The notes beneath the pieces were generated by a model. That model saw nothing but the letters and a program-made list of their open reading frames with translations. It had not been told where the DNA came from and did no database searches. DNA of 64,000 bases from assembly GCF_001633165.1 (NCBI RefSeq), contig NZ_CP015418.1:972501-1036500 (forward strand), in the 5' to 3' direction. The DNA is from Rhodovulum sulfidophilum DSM 1374 (GTDB lineage Bacteria; Pseudomonadota; Alphaproteobacteria; Rhodobacterales; Rhodobacteraceae). The number at the start of each line of letters is the position of its first letter. Within the stretch, counting starts at the first letter, position 1. Positions 9,779 through 18,682 of this stretch are shown piece by piece. The position numbers and the translations under genes are program-made.

Positions 9779-12397
9779 TTATGCAAAATTCAATTCTAAT
9801 AGCCCTTCGAGGCCTTCTGTGATGTCTCCGGAAATGGTCAGCACATCGTTGTCGGGGCCATAGGCGAACCGCAAGGTGGTGCTGCTCGTGCGGAGTGTTT
9901 CCAGATGGATATCCTCGTAGCAGAAGCCGATGATAATATCGCCATCTGTCCAATCCATGATCCGGGCACTGTCGACTGCTCCGTTTGCTGCGTTGACTGT
10001 CAAATCAAAGATGTCTTCGCCGCCATTGCCCGTGGCCACGTCACCATAGCCGCCATTGAACCTGAACTCATCCGCATCCTCGGTTCCTGTAAGAATATCG
10101 CGGCCCGTGGTTCCGTTAATCACGTTGAAACCGGGCTCATCGATTGGCACGACGTCCGCCTCGCTGATCCCGGGGACATTCAGCGAGGATTGAATGAAGC
10201 TTTGGTCGCCGGTGAGCGCGAAATCCAAGACAGCGTTGTTGAAATTGGCGGTTCCAGGCGTCAGGCCTGCATCGGTGACAGCCTGTTCCGCAGCGGCTCG
10301 GACACTCGGATCGAGCTCGTCGAGAGTGACAAGACTTCCCGGGTAGTCCGGATCGTAGAAACCCGCGAGGCTTTCGCCGTCATCATAGGTGAACAGGCTG
10401 TCCACCTCGTCACTGACGCGCCAATCGTCGCGATACTCGCCATAGAGATCTTCAAAGGCAAGGGGCCGATCCAAGACCGAGCCATCGGCCAGGGCGATGT
10501 CATTCGACCCGTCGCCATCACCGTTGCCCAGAAGGCCTTCGAGGTCACCGGCAAGGTCACTGTTGAAGCGCACTTCAAGGTCGACGCGGTCTCCTACGAC
10601 ATCGACGATCAGCCGACTGTCGCCCGCATTCACCACACCGTCTGTGCCCGCATAGATGATCGTATAGGTGTTGTCCTCGCGGTAGATCCGGTCGTTGCCG
10701 ACATCTACGAACGAGAAATCGTCGATCACGGTGACGACTCCGTCGATGGTTACGGGGGTGGCGTCGGTTGCGTCCACCATTACGGCCGTGCCGCCCAGAT
10801 TGGTCGCGATGGCCGAAGTCACGCTGACCTCGTTACCGACCGGCAGAAACCGCGCCTGCACTTCGAAACTCGGGGCCGACACGCCGCGCAGCAGAACGTA
10901 TTCGCCCACGGCCTGGAAGTCGTAGCCGACGCCATCCAACGTTGCGAGATGCGGATCGCCCGCAGCCCATCCGGTCAGCCCGATCGGCGGGAGCGGCGGA
11001 ATATCGCTCGTTTTTATATCGCCAGAACGTACGCGAAACAGCCAGCGCCCAACATCGCCGGTGTTGCCCTCTGTCTCGTCGAGGGCCAAAATGTCGCCTT
11101 GGTCGCCTGAGGCCGGAAGTTCAAAATAGGCGTCCGGATCGCCCGTTCCGGCGGTATAGCCTGCGCGAGCCACCACACCGCCAAGGCCTCCCGTGCCGTC
11201 GCTCGCATCGCCGGTCGTCCAGTTGATGTCCTCGTAGCGAAACTCGACGTCGAAATCTCCGTCCCCGCGATCGGTCAATATCAACTGGAACGCATTCAGC
11301 TTGTCTGTGGCTGAGGCGTAATAGCCCACGTCATCCCAGGTCACGATGAACCGGTCGTTGACTGTGTCGAAGTCGTAGTAAACGAGGTTAGATCCAGTCG
11401 AATTGCCGCCAGGCGTCTCGGAGGTGTCTCCGCCCCGCGTGTCGACGTCGGCAAAAAAGGGGGAGATTTCAGGGTTGTTGCTGAACTCCGTGATGAACTC
11501 TGGCGTGAAAGTCGAGCGTGCGCCGTTGAATGTGACGCTTCCATTGTTGTTGACCCAGAGCTGGGTGAACTCCCTGCCGAAGAAGTTCAGCCCGTCTTCG
11601 AAGATGCTCGTGATATCGACGGCGGCTGTGGAGCCGTCATCGTTGCGCGCGAGGAGATTTTCCCCGAAACCGGCATCCCCGCCAAGGCCGGAGATGAGCG
11701 AGACCCCGGTGCTCTCGTTTGGATCTTGAATGTCTGCGGGGGTCAGGTCCTGTGGAAGGTCTGCATCAACTCCGACAGGAGTAAGAATGGGACCCTCGTC
11801 GGTTTGCCAAAGAATGTTCTGATATATCCAAGATTCGTTCGAGTTTCCGAAAGTTGCCGTTGTGCCATCAAGATCAACCGAAACCATTTCGTCTCCGCCA
11901 AATACATAGAATATGGGTTCTCCGCTCGGCCTGTCGTCACTTCTAAGGTCGACCGAAATTTGGTTGATCGTAATATGCAAGTGTGCGCCAAGACTGTATC
12001 CGGTTTGACCCACGAGACCGATTTCCGTCTCTCCAACTCGGACCTCCTGTCCAGGGGTCAAAAGTGCTGATCCGGGGGCAAGATGGGCATATGTTGCGTA
12101 GAACTCGCCACTTGGGCCAGAGTGCCTTATTGTGACAATGTTCCCCAATCCGACCGGCCCATAGTCCGGGCTATTGTCCGATGAGGTTTCCGTTGCGGTT
12201 GATCCATAGTATACGCTAACCACTTCACCGTCATATGGAGCGATTATCGGCGTGAGAATTGGCACTGCGAGATCCACAGAGGAACCAAAGTCAACCGCTC
12301 CGGAGTCGGATGCCCCATGAGACGGGGCGCCTGAGAATGCTGCTTGCGTAAAGTCAATCGAAGTGCCATCGGGAAAGGGGAGCCTAAGTGTGAACAT
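9779..12397 (-). CDS. RTX-type secreted protein with M23-like, NIDO and VWD domains
   Basis: 872 residues with no signal peptide. Residues 20-175 form an M23/LytM-like fold with AHLAPGS, a Gly/Val core and the terminal GAHLHI motif, but the first zinc motif reads SGAVD (32-36) where HxxxD is expected, so metal binding may be lost. Residues about 250-450 resemble a NIDO domain (LWVNNNGSVTFNG, ISPFFADVDTRG, FIVTWDDVGYY). Residues about 490-640 resemble a von Willebrand factor D domain (GWAAGDPHLATLDGVGYDFQ). The C-terminus has an RTX-like stretch (GTTGRDILTGTEDADEFRF) and a type I secretion style tail ending FA. Start supported by ggagg six bases upstream. No type I exporter lies nearby. Confidence 0.8.
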   Translation of the reverse strand: MFTLRLPFPDGTSIDFTQAAFSGAPSHGASDSGAVDFGSSVDLAVPILTPIIAPYDGEVVSVYYGSTATETSSDNSPDYGPVGLGNIVTIRHSGPSGEFYATYAHLAPGSALLTPGQEVRVGETEIGLVGQTGYSLGAHLHITINQISVDLRSDDRPSGEPIFYVFGGDEMVSVDLDGTTATFGNSNESWIYQNILWQTDEGPILTPVGVDADLPQDLTPADIQDPNESTGVSLISGLGGDAGFGENLLARNDDGSTAAVDITSIFEDGLNFFGREFTQLWVNNNGSVTFNGARSTFTPEFITEFSNNPEISPFFADVDTRGGDTSETPGGNSTGSNLVYYDFDTVNDRFIVTWDDVGYYASATDKLNAFQLILTDRGDGDFDVEFRYEDINWTTGDASDGTGGLGGVVARAGYTAGTGDPDAYFELPASGDQGDILALDETEGNTGDVGRWLFRVRSGDIKTSDIPPLPPIGLTGWAAGDPHLATLDGVGYDFQAVGEYVLLRGVSAPSFEVQARFLPVGNEVSVTSAIATNLGGTAVMVDATDATPVTIDGVVTVIDDFSFVDVGNDRIYREDNTYTIIYAGTDGVVNAGDSRLIVDVVGDRVDLEVRFNSDLAGDLEGLLGNGDGDGSNDIALADGSVLDRPLAFEDLYGEYRDDWRVSDEVDSLFTYDDGESLAGFYDPDYPGSLVTLDELDPSVRAAAEQAVTDAGLTPGTANFNNAVLDFALTGDQSFIQSSLNVPGISEADVVPIDEPGFNVINGTTGRDILTGTEDADEFRFNGGYGDVATGNGGEDIFDLTVNAANGAVDSARIMDWTDGDIIIGFCYEDIHLETLRTSSTTLRFAYGPDNDVLTISGDITEGLEGLLELNFA

Positions 12398-12703
12398 TGC
12401 GCCTCCAAAATTCTATCTATTACGAAAACCCGGAATGTCGCTTCCTGAACAGTCACTTGAAAGTATAGAGCTTCTCGGTTTTGTAAGCCGTGCGTGACTT
12501 CCTCGCGCATGGGAATCTAGATTATTCGACCCGCTTAACACATCTGATAGGAGATTACGGACTGCGCGACGAGGCAAGCGCACAGGATTGCGTCCTGCAC
12601 GAATCTTGCATCACTTTGCGGTTTGACAGCGAAAAGGGAGACAGGACTTTTGGAGCGCCAGCACCTAGACAGGCAAGGGCGTGAACTTCTTGTCCTTTAA
12701 GTC
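12398..12703. other. divergent intergenic region
   Basis: About 300 bp between the RTX gene and the XRE-acetyltransferase gene, transcribed away from each other, so it should hold both promoters. It is locally AT-richer near 12460-12540. I see no clear operator or RNA. Confidence 0.35.
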
Positions 12704-13609
12704 ATGCGCCTACCACGACTATCCCTCGAGATCTCTGCACGCCGTGAGGCAAGAGGTTTGTCGCAATCCGCTTTGGCGGAGCGTCTTGGCGTAGATGCCG
12801 TAACAATTCACCGCTACGAGAAGGGGCAAGCCAAACCGCGGCGACCAGAGGTCATAGGTGGCCTCCGCGATGTTCTGGGTTTCAGCCAGGCGGAGCTCGA
12901 CGCGCTTTTTCTCGACTGGACGATTCTCGACGGGATTGGGCACAGTGAGTATGCGATGCAGGGTTATGCCTTTCTCGAGTTGGCAGGCATGGAAGAACAC
13001 GATCTCGTCGAGCGCTTGATCGAGATCGACACAGCACTTATCCCCGACATCGTCGAGCTTGACGAGGGCACGACCGACCAGTGGGCGCCGATCTTTCACG
13101 ATTCGCCTTGGACATGGCAGGTGCTCGTTCATCATGGACGGATCGTCGGCTACTGGCATTACCTGATCCTGACGAAGGACAGCTTTGCTGCCGTCATGCG
13201 GGGTTCTCTTCGGGATTCCATGCTTGCAGTCGAGCATCTGGATACGCCGATTGCAATCACCGGGCATGGCGCGTATTTCGCATATATCGTGATGGCAGGG
13301 ATCGAGCCGGCCCACCGGAACCCCGCCACCTTGAAGATGTTGTTCCAATCGTTGATCAAATCCCTGTGCCGTGTGGCTGAACATGGGATCTTCTTCGCTG
13401 CGGTCGGGACGGTCGCAGTGACACCCGAAGGCAGTAGTATCGCTCAACGGCTGGGAATGAAGCCTGTTTGCGCAATACCCTTTGGGCGCCGCGTCGAACC
13501 CGTTCATTGCATGCAAATCACGGCTGATGCTCTCGCTGGTGGTTCCGTTTCCCTATGCGACGAAAAGATCGTGGAGTATTATCGGAACTGGTTGGATCGA
13601 AACCGATAA
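12704..13609 (+). CDS. XRE-family regulator fused to acetyltransferase-like domain
   Basis: 301 residues. Residues 8-62 are a classical XRE helix-turn-helix (SARREARGLSQSALAERLGV, then RYEKGQAKPRRPEVI). A linker is followed by a C-terminal domain (about 100-300) with alternating beta strands and helices, including WQVLVHHGRIVGYWHYLIL and IAQRLGMKPV, which looks like a GNAT-type N-acyltransferase fold; the canonical acetyl-CoA loop is not clear. The combination suggests a sensor-regulator that binds an acyl or small-molecule ligand, or a toxin-antitoxin-like modifier. No partner gene follows. Function unassigned beyond the DNA-binding domain. Confidence 0.65.
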   Translation: MRLPRLSLEISARREARGLSQSALAERLGVDAVTIHRYEKGQAKPRRPEVIGGLRDVLGFSQAELDALFLDWTILDGIGHSEYAMQGYAFLELAGMEEHDLVERLIEIDTALIPDIVELDEGTTDQWAPIFHDSPWTWQVLVHHGRIVGYWHYLILTKDSFAAVMRGSLRDSMLAVEHLDTPIAITGHGAYFAYIVMAGIEPAHRNPATLKMLFQSLIKSLCRVAEHGIFFAAVGTVAVTPEGSSIAQRLGMKPVCAIPFGRRVEPVHCMQITADALAGGSVSLCDEKIVEYYRNWLDRNR

Positions 13610-13820
13610 TTTGGGAGGAAGAGGATCATTTCCAGCGAGACAAGGGAAACACCGCCAACGGGAATGGCGTGGTCGCTGAGGGCGCGAGCGTGGCGGCATT
13701 TTTTCGACGGTGATTTCTGTGATCGTCACGGAATTGACTATTTCAACGGCGGCCCATGCCCATAGAGAAAAAATTCACAACAGATTTCATAAATGCCCTA
13801 GGTACAGGACTCGTTCTCTC

Positions 13821-14300
13821 TCAAAGCCAGAAGATTACGGTCGCAGCGAGTGCGATTGCTGAGAAGAAGGTTTGTGGGCAGCGGTCATAACGGGTTGCAA
13901 CCCTCCTCCAGTCCTTGAGCCTGCCGAACATGATCTCGATCCGGTTGCGACGTTTGTATCTGCGCTTGTCGTACCGGACGGGCGTCTTGCGTTTCTTCCG
14001 GCCCGGGATGCAAGGACGTATCTGCTTGTCCTGCAAGGCTTCTCTGAACCAATCGGCATCATAGCCACGATCTCCGAGCAGCCATTTCACCTTGGGCAAC
14101 CCGCTGACCAGGGCACGCGCCCCGATGTAATCGCTGACGGGTCCGGCAGTCAGGAACAGGTCGATGGGCCGGCCCTGGCTGTCGCAGATGGCGTGCAGTT
14201 TCGTATTCATGCCGCCTTTGGGTCGGCCAATCAGACGCCCACGCCCCCTTTTTTGACGCCCAGGCTGGACGCCGTACGATGGGCCTTCAGATACCAGCCA
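13821..14300 (-). pseudogene. IS5-family (IS427 group) transposase remnant
   Basis: The C-terminal half of an IS5-family transposase: GRLIGRPKGGMNTKLHAICD, then the DDE core (LTAGPVSDYIGARAL, LGDRGYDADWFREAL) and the DRCPQTFFSAIALAATVIFW end. Upstream a second frame supplies YLKAHRTASSLGVKKG; the two frames meet at an A6 run (14250 region), the slippery site used for programmed frameshifting in this IS group. The N-terminal part is missing: above 14300 the DNA belongs to a phage gene. One end of the element should lie just below 13821. Confidence 0.75.
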
Positions 14301-14434
14301 CTCGATACGATGGGCGCCCCGGGCGCGCCTTCGGCAATGGGTTTGTCGCGGAGTGCGCGCCCATCGACCGCACGCCCGGTTTACCCGCTTCGATGACGCT
14401 GTTCGGGATGGTTGTCCAATCCGTCATTGCCAGA
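14301..14434 (-). pseudogene. phage tail/structural protein, N-terminal fragment
   Basis: Starting at the ATG of MTDWTTIPNSVIEAGKPG, followed after a one-base frame slip by AVDGRALRDKPIAEGAPGAP. This pattern (Ser-Ala-Leu starts, ALRDNP, AEGA-GAP) is the N-terminus of a phage tail or fibre-type protein. It is cut after about 45 residues by the IS5 remnant. The start overlaps the stop of the preceding fragment (atga). Confidence 0.5.
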
Positions 14435-14654
14435 GATATCCTTCCGATCCATCGGGCATGAGCCCATCTTCGTCTCCCCACCAAAAGCCGTTATTGCGCT
14501 CATCATCGGTCGCGCTGCCAAAGTCGGGGGCATCGTCATCCATCCAGACCAGGTAACGTGTCGCCTGGTAGATGAATTGCTGCAGCAGGTATTCTGTGAC
14601 CTCGCTCGGCTTGACCTGCTGCGCCTTGATGACCTGCCAGCGGCTCGTGGGGAC
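14431..14654 (-). pseudogene. phage hypothetical protein, C-terminal fragment
   Basis: About 73 codons read SRWQVIKAQQVKPSEV, a helix with LLQQFIYQATRYLVWMDDDA and a Trp/Asp/Gly-rich end (GFWWGDEDG, SEGYLWQ). Stop overlaps the start of the tail-protein fragment by the usual atga. No start is present; the 5' side abuts the efflux operon at about 14655-14694. Its place beside a tail fragment suggests a phage structural cluster. Confidence 0.45.
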
Positions 14655-14694
14655 GCACCTCCTACAAGGCCTGCTTTATTACGCGGAACACGGC

Positions 14695-15570
14695 TTACCT
14701 CGTCACCACACTCACGCTGGCCGTCATACCCGCAGCCAGTTCAACACCGGACGGCACGCCGTCGATTGCGATCCGGACCGGGATCCGCTGGGCCAGGCGG
14801 ACCCAACTGAAGACCGGCTCCACCAAAGGCAGCCCCAGATCGTCCGAGGCGGCGTTGCTATTGGCAATCCCGCGGCCGAAGCTCTCTACATGCCCCTGCA
14901 ACTCCCCGCTCACGCCCATGAGCCCGATGCGCACCGGATCGCCCGGTTTGATGCGTGCAAGCTGGGTCTCGCGGAAATAGCCCGTCACCCGGAAGCTCCC
15001 GGCATCCACCAAAGTAACGGTGGCGTCGCCGGTAACGGCATAGTCGCCCTTGCGCAGGTGAAGATTGGTGACGTAGCCATCCACCGGCGCGCGAACCGCG
15101 GTGCGCTTGAGGTTCAGCTTCGCGACATCCAGCGCCACCTCCGCGCTGCGCGCCTCGGCCCGGGCGGCGGCGGCCTCGCGCTGGGACCGCTCGGCGGCTT
15201 CGGCGCTGAGCGAGCCCTTTTCCTCCAGCTTGGTGTTGCGTTCCGCCGTGGAGATGTCGAGCTTCATGGCCTCGAGGGCACTGTCAAGGTCGGCCTGCGC
15301 GGCTTCGACGGCCAGCTGGAACCGCTCGGGCGAGATCTGGAACAGGATATCGCCCTCATGGACGAACTGGTTCTCGATCACATGTACCGCACTGATCGTT
15401 CCCGAGATCTCGGGAGCGATCCGCACGACATCTGCGGTGACGCGCCCGTCCCGCGTCCAGGGTGCGTCGACGTAGTACTTCCAGAGGTTGTGGCCGAGGA
15501 GCAGGGCGCAGACAGCCAGAACCGTTGTCAGCGCAACGCCACCGGCGTGGCGTCTCATCCAGTAGATCAT
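14695..15570 (-). CDS. HlyD/AaeA-family efflux periplasmic adaptor
   Basis: A 291-residue membrane-fusion protein. One N-terminal anchor helix (residues 10-28, GVALTTVLAVCALLLG) is followed by the APWTRDGRVTADVVRIAPEI strand typical of EmrA/AaeA adaptors, a lipoyl-type half, a coiled-coil hairpin (about 90-150, rich in Ala/Glu), the second lipoyl half (AVRAPVDGYVTNLHLRKGDY) and a beta barrel. It would link the FUSC-type inner-membrane pump to an outer-membrane channel. It is the last gene of a four-gene operon, with atga overlap to the DUF1656 gene. Confidence 0.88.
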   Translation of the reverse strand: MIYWMRRHAGGVALTTVLAVCALLLGHNLWKYYVDAPWTRDGRVTADVVRIAPEISGTISAVHVIENQFVHEGDILFQISPERFQLAVEAAQADLDSALEAMKLDISTAERNTKLEEKGSLSAEAAERSQREAAAARAEARSAEVALDVAKLNLKRTAVRAPVDGYVTNLHLRKGDYAVTGDATVTLVDAGSFRVTGYFRETQLARIKPGDPVRIGLMGVSGELQGHVESFGRGIANSNAASDDLGLPLVEPVFSWVRLAQRIPVRIAIDGVPSGVELAAGMTASVSVVTR

Positions 15571-15776
15571 GATTTCAGTTGCTCCATGAAGAGAACGGTG
15601 GCTCCGAGCACCGTGAAGTAGAGACAGAGGTTGAACAGCGCCGGGTGCCAGACATGCCGGTAGACCCCCAGTCTGGCCAGTACGGCCGACAGGAGACGCA
15701 GGGCAATGTACGAGCCCAACGCGAGCACGAGCAGCGTCGGGACGAAGACGCCGAAAAGATCGATATCCGGTTTCAC
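15567..15776 (-). CDS. DUF1656 small membrane protein (AaeX-like)
   Basis: 69 residues from a GTG start: KPDIDLFGVFVPTLLVLALG, then a second helix (LFNLCLYFTVLGATVLFME). Two transmembrane helices and the conserved short N-terminal segment define the DUF1656/AaeX family that always sits between FUSC-type transporters and HlyD adaptors. Both ends overlap neighbours (gtga with the FUSC gene stop, atga with the adaptor start), which shows tight translational coupling. Confidence 0.82.
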   Translation of the reverse strand: MKPDIDLFGVFVPTLLVLALGSYIALRLLSAVLARLGVYRHVWHPALFNLCLYFTVLGATVLFMEQLKS

Positions 15777-17833
15777 GCGAGGGTCCCCCGATCGGAAAAG
15801 TTCAGAACCGGTGCGGGTTGCCCGGGGCAGATTGCGCTGCGCAGCCCGGCAAGCGCGTTGCCGAAACGGCGGGCTGTCGTGCCGGAGGCGGCCAGAGCCT
15901 GGTTCAGACACTCGTCCACCATGCCGGCCATGGCGCTTTCCCTCTCGGCCCGGGCCGGGCCGGACTTGTCGTTCCGGTAATGCTCTGACACCTGGTCGAG
16001 AAGACGGTCCAGACCGAGCCTGAAAGCGTCCGGCATCTCGGGGCGGAGGTTGCGCAGTTCCAGGACGCAGAGCCCGGCACGCAGGTCGCGAAGCAGGTCG
16101 TTCTCGAGAAGAGCGGCGTCTGGCGGCAACAGCGTGAGCCGCGGAACGATCAGGCCGAGCCGGTCGGTCATCCGCCCGGCGATCAGCTCGGGCGCGACCT
16201 GGCGCCGTCCGGCTGCGATCTGGGATACGACGCGCCAACCAGAGCGCAGCAGGCGCATCGCGCTGTGCTCGGCGCTGACGGCCCTTACCGTCGACATGAT
16301 GATCGTGGCCAGGGCGAGGGCTCCGAAGGTCGACAGGCTGGCATTTGCAAAGGCCGTGAAGTCGGTGCTCACCTGATTGCCGAGGGTCATCATGTAGATC
16401 AGGTTCACGCTGACCTGGAAGCCCGTCATCCATGTCGCAGGCACGGCCATGAGCACGCCGGCCGGGATCAGCACGAGACCCAGCAGCGCCACCAGGGCAT
16501 AGAAATCGCCCAGGGCGGGCATGAATGCGAACTGGTAAAGAAGTGCGATCACGAACGCGACCAGCATCAGCGGCGCCACCTTGCGCAGCACCGGCGTCGC
16601 GTTGTCCATTGTCGCCAAGACGCAGCAAAAGACGCTGCCGAACTGGGCAAGCCCGGCGCCGTAGGTCCAGCCGGTCCAGATCCAGATGGTGCAGGCCACC
16701 ATGATCAGGATGAACACCGATACCGCCGATCGGAGTGCCGCTCCGTAATCGGTATGAAGATCTCGGGCACTCCTGTGCCGGGCCGCGAGATGCTGCCGCA
16801 GCTCGTGGGTTTCCCCCGAAGAGATATCCGTCCGGAGTGACTGGCAGTCGGCCCAAACCTCGACGAGGTCCCGCAGCTTTCCGGTCAGACGCTGCCGAAG
16901 CAGTCCTTCCCAACTGTGCGGCTGGTCATCGAGGCGCCGCTGCTCTGCGTCGATATCAAACAGAAGTGCGTCGGTTTCGCCCCGGGTGGCGGACGTCTCT
17001 TTGTCGAGCCATTGCAAGACCTTGCCGGTCAGCGCCGCTGACCCGGAGACATCCGGGCCGTTGCGTTCGAGCGTGTTCAGCAGGTCCTCGATCTCGGACA
17101 GAAGCGGCAGCACCGCGATCATGCGCTGTTGCAACGCTCCCATGCGTTCCGCCCGGTTCCATCCCCGCACGCCTTCATGAGCGACCTGATCGGTGAAGCT
17201 GCGCAAGCTGATCACGTCGGCCGCCAGCTTGTGGCGTTCGTCCTGCAGCTTTGCGCGGTTGGTGTTGCGGGTCAGGACACTGCGTGTCATCGCCGCTGCG
17301 TTGTCCAGCCAGCCTTCCACACGTTTCGCCAGCATCGGTCCGATATGCCAGGGGAAGACGACCTGGACCGTGATCGCCGCGCAAAGAATGCCGATCGCGA
17401 TTTCCTCGACCCGCTCGACCGAGACATCGAAGCTTGTGCCCGGTGCGTTCACCAGCGGGAACCCGGTCAGCGAAACCGTGTAACCGGCAAGCATGAAAGC
17501 ATAGCTGCGCGGCGACCTGTCCAGCATGCTGACGAACAGACAGGCCCCGCAGGTCAGCCCGATGGCGGCGCTCAGCAGCAGTGGCGAGAAAACCAGGTTC
17601 GGCACCAGAAGCACGATCAGCACAGCGCCCAGCACGGTCCCGGCCAGACGGTAGAGCGCCCGCGAGGCAATGGCACCGGCCAGCGGGTTGGCAATGACAT
17701 AGACGGTCCCGGCCGCCCAATACGGATCCGACAGGCCGCATCTGATCGCGATCCAGTAGGCGAGCATGCCGGCGCCGAAGGTCTTCAGCGAAAACAGCAC
17801 ATGCTCCAACTTGATGCCACCAGGGATCATCAT
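15773..17833 (-). CDS. FUSC-family transporter (AaeB-like)
   Basis: A 686-aa inner-membrane protein with two sets of helices: residues about 12-165 (SDPYWAAGTVYVIANPLAGA, PNLVFSPLLLSAAIG) and about 375-510 (VSVFILIMVACTIWIWTGW, ALVALLGLVLIPAGVLM), separated and followed by cytoplasmic helical domains. This two-module plan is that of the FUSC/YccS/AaeB aromatic-acid exporters. With DUF1656 and HlyD partners it should form a tripartite pump for aromatic carboxylates or similar toxic acids. Start overlaps the MarR gene stop by four bases. Confidence 0.87.
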   Translation of the reverse strand: MMIPGGIKLEHVLFSLKTFGAGMLAYWIAIRCGLSDPYWAAGTVYVIANPLAGAIASRALYRLAGTVLGAVLIVLLVPNLVFSPLLLSAAIGLTCGACLFVSMLDRSPRSYAFMLAGYTVSLTGFPLVNAPGTSFDVSVERVEEIAIGILCAAITVQVVFPWHIGPMLAKRVEGWLDNAAAMTRSVLTRNTNRAKLQDERHKLAADVISLRSFTDQVAHEGVRGWNRAERMGALQQRMIAVLPLLSEIEDLLNTLERNGPDVSGSAALTGKVLQWLDKETSATRGETDALLFDIDAEQRRLDDQPHSWEGLLRQRLTGKLRDLVEVWADCQSLRTDISSGETHELRQHLAARHRSARDLHTDYGAALRSAVSVFILIMVACTIWIWTGWTYGAGLAQFGSVFCCVLATMDNATPVLRKVAPLMLVAFVIALLYQFAFMPALGDFYALVALLGLVLIPAGVLMAVPATWMTGFQVSVNLIYMMTLGNQVSTDFTAFANASLSTFGALALATIIMSTVRAVSAEHSAMRLLRSGWRVVSQIAAGRRQVAPELIAGRMTDRLGLIVPRLTLLPPDAALLENDLLRDLRAGLCVLELRNLRPEMPDAFRLGLDRLLDQVSEHYRNDKSGPARAERESAMAGMVDECLNQALAASGTTARRFGNALAGLRSAICPGQPAPVLNFSDRGTLA

Positions 17834-18339
17834 CGGCCCTTTTGCCTTTCCTCGGAGGCGTCAAGGACCGCGGACAGGCTGCGAAGGATGCGGATCGTGG
17901 CGATCAGGTCCTGCCTGTCCAATTCTGCAAGCACTTCGGATCTCAGCGCCCGCGCGATCCGGTCGGCCCGTTCGCCCATGGCGATGCCCTCATCGGTAAG
18001 CTCTACAAGCTTCGCGCGGCGATCCGTCGGGTCTTCGGTGCGGCGCAGAAGCCCGCGTTTGGAAAGAGCATCGAGCAGGCGCACGACACCCGATGTCTCG
18101 AGCCCAAGCTGATGGGCCAGAAAGTTTTGCCGGCTCGCCCCTTTCCGCGCACGCAACAGCACCAGGATCGGCAGAGCGGCGGCATCGGACAAGCCCTCCT
18201 TGCTGAGCCTCTGGGCAAGAAGCCGGCGCCAAGACTGGCCCACCGCTGGCAGAAGGCGACCCAGGTCCTCGAACATGTCCACACCTCCGAGCTCATGGCC
18301 CGGCTCACTATCGGTGTTCGTTTCTGGTGCCTTCGACAT
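17830..18339 (-). CDS. MarR-family transcriptional regulator of the efflux operon
   Basis: From the ATG of MSKAPETN the protein has 169 residues, a normal MarR length. A winged helix-turn-helix is seen in the middle (SRQNFLAHQLGLETSGVVRL, then a wing RRTEDPTDRRAKLVELT). An earlier ATG at 18414 lies inside the operator-like repeat, so the inner start is preferred. Gene order regulator-pump-DUF1656-adaptor suggests ligand-released autorepression of the whole operon. Confidence 0.85.
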   Translation of the reverse strand: MSKAPETNTDSEPGHELGGVDMFEDLGRLLPAVGQSWRRLLAQRLSKEGLSDAAALPILVLLRARKGASRQNFLAHQLGLETSGVVRLLDALSKRGLLRRTEDPTDRRAKLVELTDEGIAMGERADRIARALRSEVLAELDRQDLIATIRILRSLSAVLDASEERQKGR

Positions 18340-18386
18340 CCGGCCTGCTCTGCAACTATGGAAAGCAGAGCACCTTCCACTTTTTA

Positions 18387-18413
18387 GGTGATTAATCAAT
18401 AGGTGATGAATCA
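18387..18413. promoter_or_regulatory. tandem operator-like repeat upstream of marR
   Basis: Two near-identical 13-base units, aggtgattaatca (18386-18398) and aggtgatgaatca (18401-18413), lie just upstream of the regulator start. The first contains a perfect 10-bp palindrome, tgattaatca at 18389-18398. AT-rich palindromes of this size at this position are typical MarR binding sites. Inferred from sequence and position. Confidence 0.55.
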
Positions 18414-18414
18414 T

Positions 18415-18682
18415 GCAAATGGGGTCTCACGGCGTTGTGCAAGGGTCGCGCCTTCTGCCCGCTCTCGCGAGAACCAGGCGTCGGTTTCCCCAGCTGCGGC
18501 CCCTTGGCGACATGGTGCGCCAGACCCAGCCGAGCACCCGCGCCATCCGCTTATGCGCGGGCTTGATGTCTTTGGAGAGAATCTTGGATTTGCGAGGCTC
18601 TGTTGCACAAATCGACTGATGGCCTCACGAGTTTCCACTCGTTTCTGTGGATCTGGGATTGGCCTTAACTTGTTGATTTTAT
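18415..18682. other. junction DNA with a possible IS end
   Basis: No gene is recognised here. Near 18595 the run gaggctctgttgcacaaatc resembles the terminal bases of IS5-type elements in this family, suggesting a trace of a lost insertion sequence. The start region may contribute to the marR promoter. Confidence 0.3.

Noticed and set aside
9905..11110. 401-codon plus-strand frame
   Set aside because: Antisense shadow of the RTX protein gene.
15567..16913. 448-codon minus-strand frame
   Set aside because: Only its last 69 codons (DUF1656 protein) are real; the rest overlaps the FUSC gene in another frame and is low complexity.
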